From the IMG/VR virus record IMGVR_UViG_3300009103_000146, positions 1-24,983 of that record: 24,983 bases of DNA; one strand, given 5' to 3'. Shown here one piece after another: positions 23,167 to 24,983 of the stretch (position 1 is its first letter; each line of letters opens with the position of its first letter). The translations under genes and the position numbers were made by a program. The notes beneath the pieces are model-generated. The model was not told where the DNA came from, did no database searches, and saw only the letters and a list, made by a program, of their open reading frames with translations. This DNA is from a virus.

Positions 23167-23832
23167 CTATTCCCTCCCTTCTCCTGTTGTCGCATTCTGC
23201 TGCTGGGGTGGGGCTAGGCTAATCAGATAATCCCTAACAGCTTCCATTTCTGGGTTTCTAAAGAAAGACTCAGCGTAAATTCTGTGATCTTTGTAATGCC
23301 TGTAGTTGTGTCCGTTAAGCTCAAGATGCTCCTTGGCTCCAGCTTCAGTGAAGAACACAGCTACAGTTTTCCATATTAACTTATACCCGAACTCTTCAGC
23401 ACCTTCAGTATTAGCGGGAACCTGTTCGTAATCCCCGCTTTCCATGTTAATCCATTCGGTATCGTCTGCATAATCTCTTACAATCGGACTAATCTTTTCC
23501 TGAACCTGAACACAGAACATTGGCAAGTGTGTGCATCGGTTGTCTTGGGTTCTTAGGTTATGCCCGATCTCTTTTAGCAGCTCCCCCTGCTCACTGATTG
23601 CGCTCATTGCTGGGCTTGGCTTGGCGGTCTTGAGGGATTTGTGCTTCAATATCTCACCTGCGAGATCATAAGCCCCCATTAAATCCTTATGCTTCCTTAG
23701 TAGACCAGCCAGAGAATCCCTGTCATGTATATCAATCACACCCTCCCGATTTGCGGATTCACCCTCAATAAGCTTCAACAGCTTACGATCCCCCTTGTTC
23801 TGGGCGTGTTGTCTTATTGCTTCTATGTTCAT
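23167..23832 (-). CDS. 221-residue hypothetical phage protein
   Basis: The largest protein of the right-hand operon. The N-terminal half is helical (IRQHAQNKGDRKLLKLIEGE, about 5-24; LAGLLRKHKDLMGAYDLAGE). The C-terminal half (about 100-210) has LPMFCVQVQEKISPIV and WKTVAVFFTEAGAKEHLELN, then HNYRHYKDHRIYAESFFRNP. By memory, that block (a strand, FFTEAGA, then an HN-x-x-x-Y turn and YAES-x-RN-E) recurs at the C-terminus of small phage proteins of unknown role. Its start shares ATGA with the upstream stop. It has no catalytic signature that I can defend. Confidence 0.75.
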   Translation of the reverse strand: MNIEAIRQHAQNKGDRKLLKLIEGESANREGVIDIHDRDSLAGLLRKHKDLMGAYDLAGEILKHKSLKTAKPSPAMSAISEQGELLKEIGHNLRTQDNRCTHLPMFCVQVQEKISPIVRDYADDTEWINMESGDYEQVPANTEGAEEFGYKLIWKTVAVFFTEAGAKEHLELNGHNYRHYKDHRIYAESFFRNPEMEAVRDYLISLAPPQQQNATTGEGRE

Positions 23833-24194
23833 GACTCACCTTCCTGTATAAGCCCAAGCTCTTCTAGGCGGTTGCAAATTAGGGTTAGCCTTTCGCTCTC
23901 AATAAACACCCCATCCTCTATGTATTTAGCAACATCCTCCCGCTTCATCGGGCGCACAAACTTTTCGTTTTCAAAGAATGGCTTAGGGTTGTCTCTCGTT
24001 ATCGTTGTGCCTCCTTCGTGATGATTCAGCCATATAACCTCTGCCTTAATAGGCTTCTTTTCCTCAACTGGCTTTAGTAGGTAGCCATCCTTTAAGTCTT
24101 TAAGGCGCTCTCCTGCTAGCTGCGCCCCATGATACGCCTTGCATGGAACTAGCTCAAAGCTTTTTCCGTTTATTTCTATTATCTCGTTTTTCAT
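23829..24194 (-). CDS. 121-residue hypothetical protein
   Basis: The start was placed at ATG 24194 because AAGGAG lies five bases before it. An in-frame ATG at 24233 would add 13 residues, but its AAGGAG is only one base away. The protein begins MKNEIIEINGKSFELVPCKA, a beta hairpin followed by a compact helix, then ends with a helical EDVAKYIEDGVFIESERLTL segment. No family is recognised. It overlaps the 46-aa frame by 41 bases at its start and the next gene by four bases at its end. Confidence 0.72.
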   Translation of the reverse strand: MKNEIIEINGKSFELVPCKAYHGAQLAGERLKDLKDGYLLKPVEEKKPIKAEVIWLNHHEGGTTITRDNPKPFFENEKFVRPMKREDVAKYIEDGVFIESERLTLICNRLEELGLIQEGES

Positions 24195-24294
24195 TGCTCT
24201 CCTTTTTTTCTGGCTTAGAGAATATACGGTCATGCTCCTTTCGGAACTTATCTAGGTCTAATCCTAGTCTGACTCTATCTCCTTTTCCTGCCAT
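24154..24294 (-). CDS. 46-residue basic micro-protein, first of the right operon
   Basis: Reads MAGKGDRVRLGLDLDKFRKE, then a Lys/Glu/Arg/Asn-rich end (KKESNEKRDNRNKRKKL). It lies directly behind leader repeat C and 15 bases downstream of the predicted transcription start, but its own Shine-Dalgarno is poor (GGGGAC too far away). Its last 41 bases run inside the 121-aa gene in another frame and contain that gene's ribosome site. It may be a real leader peptide or only an open frame. Confidence 0.45.
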   Translation of the reverse strand: MAGKGDRVRLGLDLDKFRKEHDRIFSKPEKKESNEKRDNRNKRKKL

Positions 24295-24295
24295 C

Positions 24296-24309
24296 GGTTA
24301 ATTGGTTAA
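24296..24309 (-). repeat. Leader repeat copy C
   Basis: On the minus strand TTAACCAATTAACC, a 14-base match to the core of the 18647 and 18913 repeats, two bases before ATG 24294. The motif thus marks the start of both divergently placed small-gene operons and one internal gene. Confidence 0.6.
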
Positions 24310-24315
24310 GTCCCC

Positions 24316-24350
24316 ATGAGATCACCTGTATAACAAGGTGTCAACACCTT
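24316..24350 (-). promoter_or_regulatory. Promoter of the right operon with overlapping palindrome
   Basis: On the minus strand a perfect TTGACA (24344-24339), a 17-base spacer and TCTCAT (24321-24316, four of six -10 bases). A palindrome AAGGTGT-N2-ACACCTT (24335-24350, 7-bp arms) sits on the -35 box, where a bound repressor would block RNA polymerase. Transcription would start near 24309. Confidence 0.55.
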
Positions 24351-24423
24351 TATCAGAAAAACACAGGGGATACATTCTTATCCTTACTAGATTCGTAAAG
24401 GCTTCTGAAGGTTGTCGCAAACT

Positions 24424-24450
24424 CCCTATAAGAGAGAGTTCCCCTATAGA
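24424..24450 (-). promoter_or_regulatory. Tandem TATAGGG boxes, possible phage-polymerase promoters
   Basis: On the minus strand TATAGGG occurs twice, 18 bases apart (24448-24442 and 24430-24424), each preceded by a CT-rich stretch. The second reads TATAGGGAG, the same as bases -4 to +5 of the T7 RNA polymerase promoter. The upstream recognition part does not match T7. The second copy also forms a hairpin (24420-24440, 8-bp arms), so RNA structure is an alternative explanation. Confidence 0.35.
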
Positions 24451-24901
24451 GTAGTTTGAGACTGATACATTAGTATCCCCACTGAGTTCATTAAGGAACG
24501 TCAGGCACTAACCCATCTCACACAGTATAGCAACTCCCTTAGCATTAAATGAGGTTCTTATGAGATTAGCGGTCTACCAGTTACACTGAGGGATAAGGCT
24601 CCCCCTGGCCATTGTATAGCGTTCTGGTTTGATATGAAAATAAGTGAGACGCTTCGTATTCAGCTACCCCATAGCCCCTGGCTGATCTTCGCTCAGAAAC
24701 CAAGTGTTTCATTGGGCTCTGAGCGGGGCTACCTTGTATCACTCACAACGTCTCTAGTGATCCTACGCTACTCAAAAGAGTTTCGATCCTACGATCTCGT
24801 CAGGCGCATTATTTTCACATCACTGTTAGCCTTTTTTCTATCCGATAGACCTAGAGGGTTAGCTCTTAGGCAGGGCATTAGGTTGTTATCCGAGAGTATC
24901 C
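24440..24901 (-). ncRNA. Candidate large structured non-coding RNA
   Basis: There is no convincing ORF, but there are nested complementary segments. Outer helix: 24809-24822 with 24630-24643, 14 bp, with one pair that is G-U only on the minus strand. Inside it: 24749-24754 with 24646-24651 (6 bp). Inside that: 24725-24731 with 24672-24678 (7 bp) stacked on 24718-24724 with 24691-24697 (7 bp) and 24712-24715 with 24700-24703 (4 bp). Flanking hairpins: 24850-24870, 24838-24848, 24770-24781, 24482-24504 and 24464-24477. The wobble pairs favour transcription leftward. The 5' end may lie at a TATAGG box at 24905-24900. Identity unknown; the ends are guesses. Confidence 0.5.
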
Positions 24902-24923
24902 TATATCTCACCCTTCCTTGGGG

Positions 24924-24961
24924 CAAAAAGAAAGCCCCTAGGTTGCAGCTAGAGGCTTTCT
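24924..24961 (-). terminator. Rho-independent terminator for minus-strand transcription from the right
   Basis: Bases 24929-24941 pair with 24949-24961 (13 bp, one G-U on the minus strand), followed on the minus strand by TTTTTG. It would end a leftward transcript that enters from beyond the right edge and so isolates the 24300-24920 block. Confidence 0.8.
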
Positions 24962-24983
24962 AAAAAGGATAGCACATGGAATC

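Noticed and set aside
24195-24233. Upstream ATG 24233 for the 121-aa gene
   Set aside because: Its AAGGAG is only one base from the ATG, whereas ATG 24194 has ideal spacing.
24540-24610. tRNA-like string on the minus strand (GTGTAACTGGTAGACC followed by TCTCATAA)
   Set aside because: It resembles a D-loop and a CAU anticodon loop, but the anticodon stem does not pair, there is no T-arm (TTCGA) and no acceptor of seven pairs.
24581-24712. Minus-strand 43-codon frame inside the candidate RNA
   Set aside because: It reads fairly protein-like but has no ribosome site and is cut across by the strongest helices.
24634-24963. Plus-strand 109-codon frame
   Set aside because: It has no Shine-Dalgarno, runs through the terminator hairpin at 24929-24961 and overlaps the nested helices; the Ser/Leu/Arg-rich product is not recognisable.
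1-24983. CRISPR arrays, insertion sequences, integrase, rRNA
   Set aside because: No regularly spaced repeats, transposase or integrase motifs or rRNA-like sequence were seen on either strand.

Overview
The window looks like part of the genome of a tailed, short-tailed (podovirus-type) bacteriophage. It carries the T7-style virion cassette: head-tail connector portal, scaffold, capsid, tail tubular proteins A and B, and three successive internal-virion-type proteins. Unlike T7, both terminase genes stand at the promoter-proximal end, and a Bbp19-like gene sits beside the portal. That order recalls phages related to Bordetella phage BPP-1 and several uncultured aquatic podoviruses. Strong Shine-Dalgarno sites and sigma70-type promoters point to a bacterial host. 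The signal-peptide SleB-type endolysin fits a host with a peptidoglycan wall. I cannot name the host.

Layout. (1) 1-18548, all minus strand and read right to left: small terminase; a 440-bp non-coding, hairpin-rich gap; two small genes; large terminase; two small genes; portal; Bbp19-like; scaffold; a 97-aa gene; promoter and structured leader; major capsid; a frame-broken head protein; a GC-rich hairpin; tail tubular A; tail tubular B; gp14-like and gp15-like proteins; and a giant gp16-position protein of at least 1762 aa that runs off the left edge. (2) 18549-18682: divergent promoter region. (3) 18683-21945, plus strand: ten tightly packed small genes, including three Cys-rich putative zinc proteins, a ribbon-helix-helix protein, a winged-helix protein and the endolysin. 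(4) 21966-21998: a strong terminator where the plus operon meets the next one. (5) 24294-21964, minus strand: ten overlapping small genes, several only 43-58 codons, ending with an RMF-like protein. (6) 24295-24983: about 600 bp without a convincing ORF. It holds an operator-like palindrome on a promoter, tandem TATAGGG boxes, nested long inverted repeats that suggest a large structured RNA on the minus strand, and a minus-strand terminator for whatever lies to the right.

How it works together. The left arm makes and packages the virion. The middle arm holds lysis and small regulatory-looking proteins, and the right arm small accessory proteins. Regulation appears to lie in the DNA and RNA between genes. 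The best case is the capsid leader. A strong promoter with a palindrome in its spacer is followed by an approximately 160-nt leader in which one segment can pair either with an upstream hairpin arm or, over 13 perfect base pairs, with the capsid ribosome-binding site. The other notable signals are the nested helices at 24630-24822, a one-base frame break in the gene after the capsid, and a probably leaderless small-terminase mRNA.
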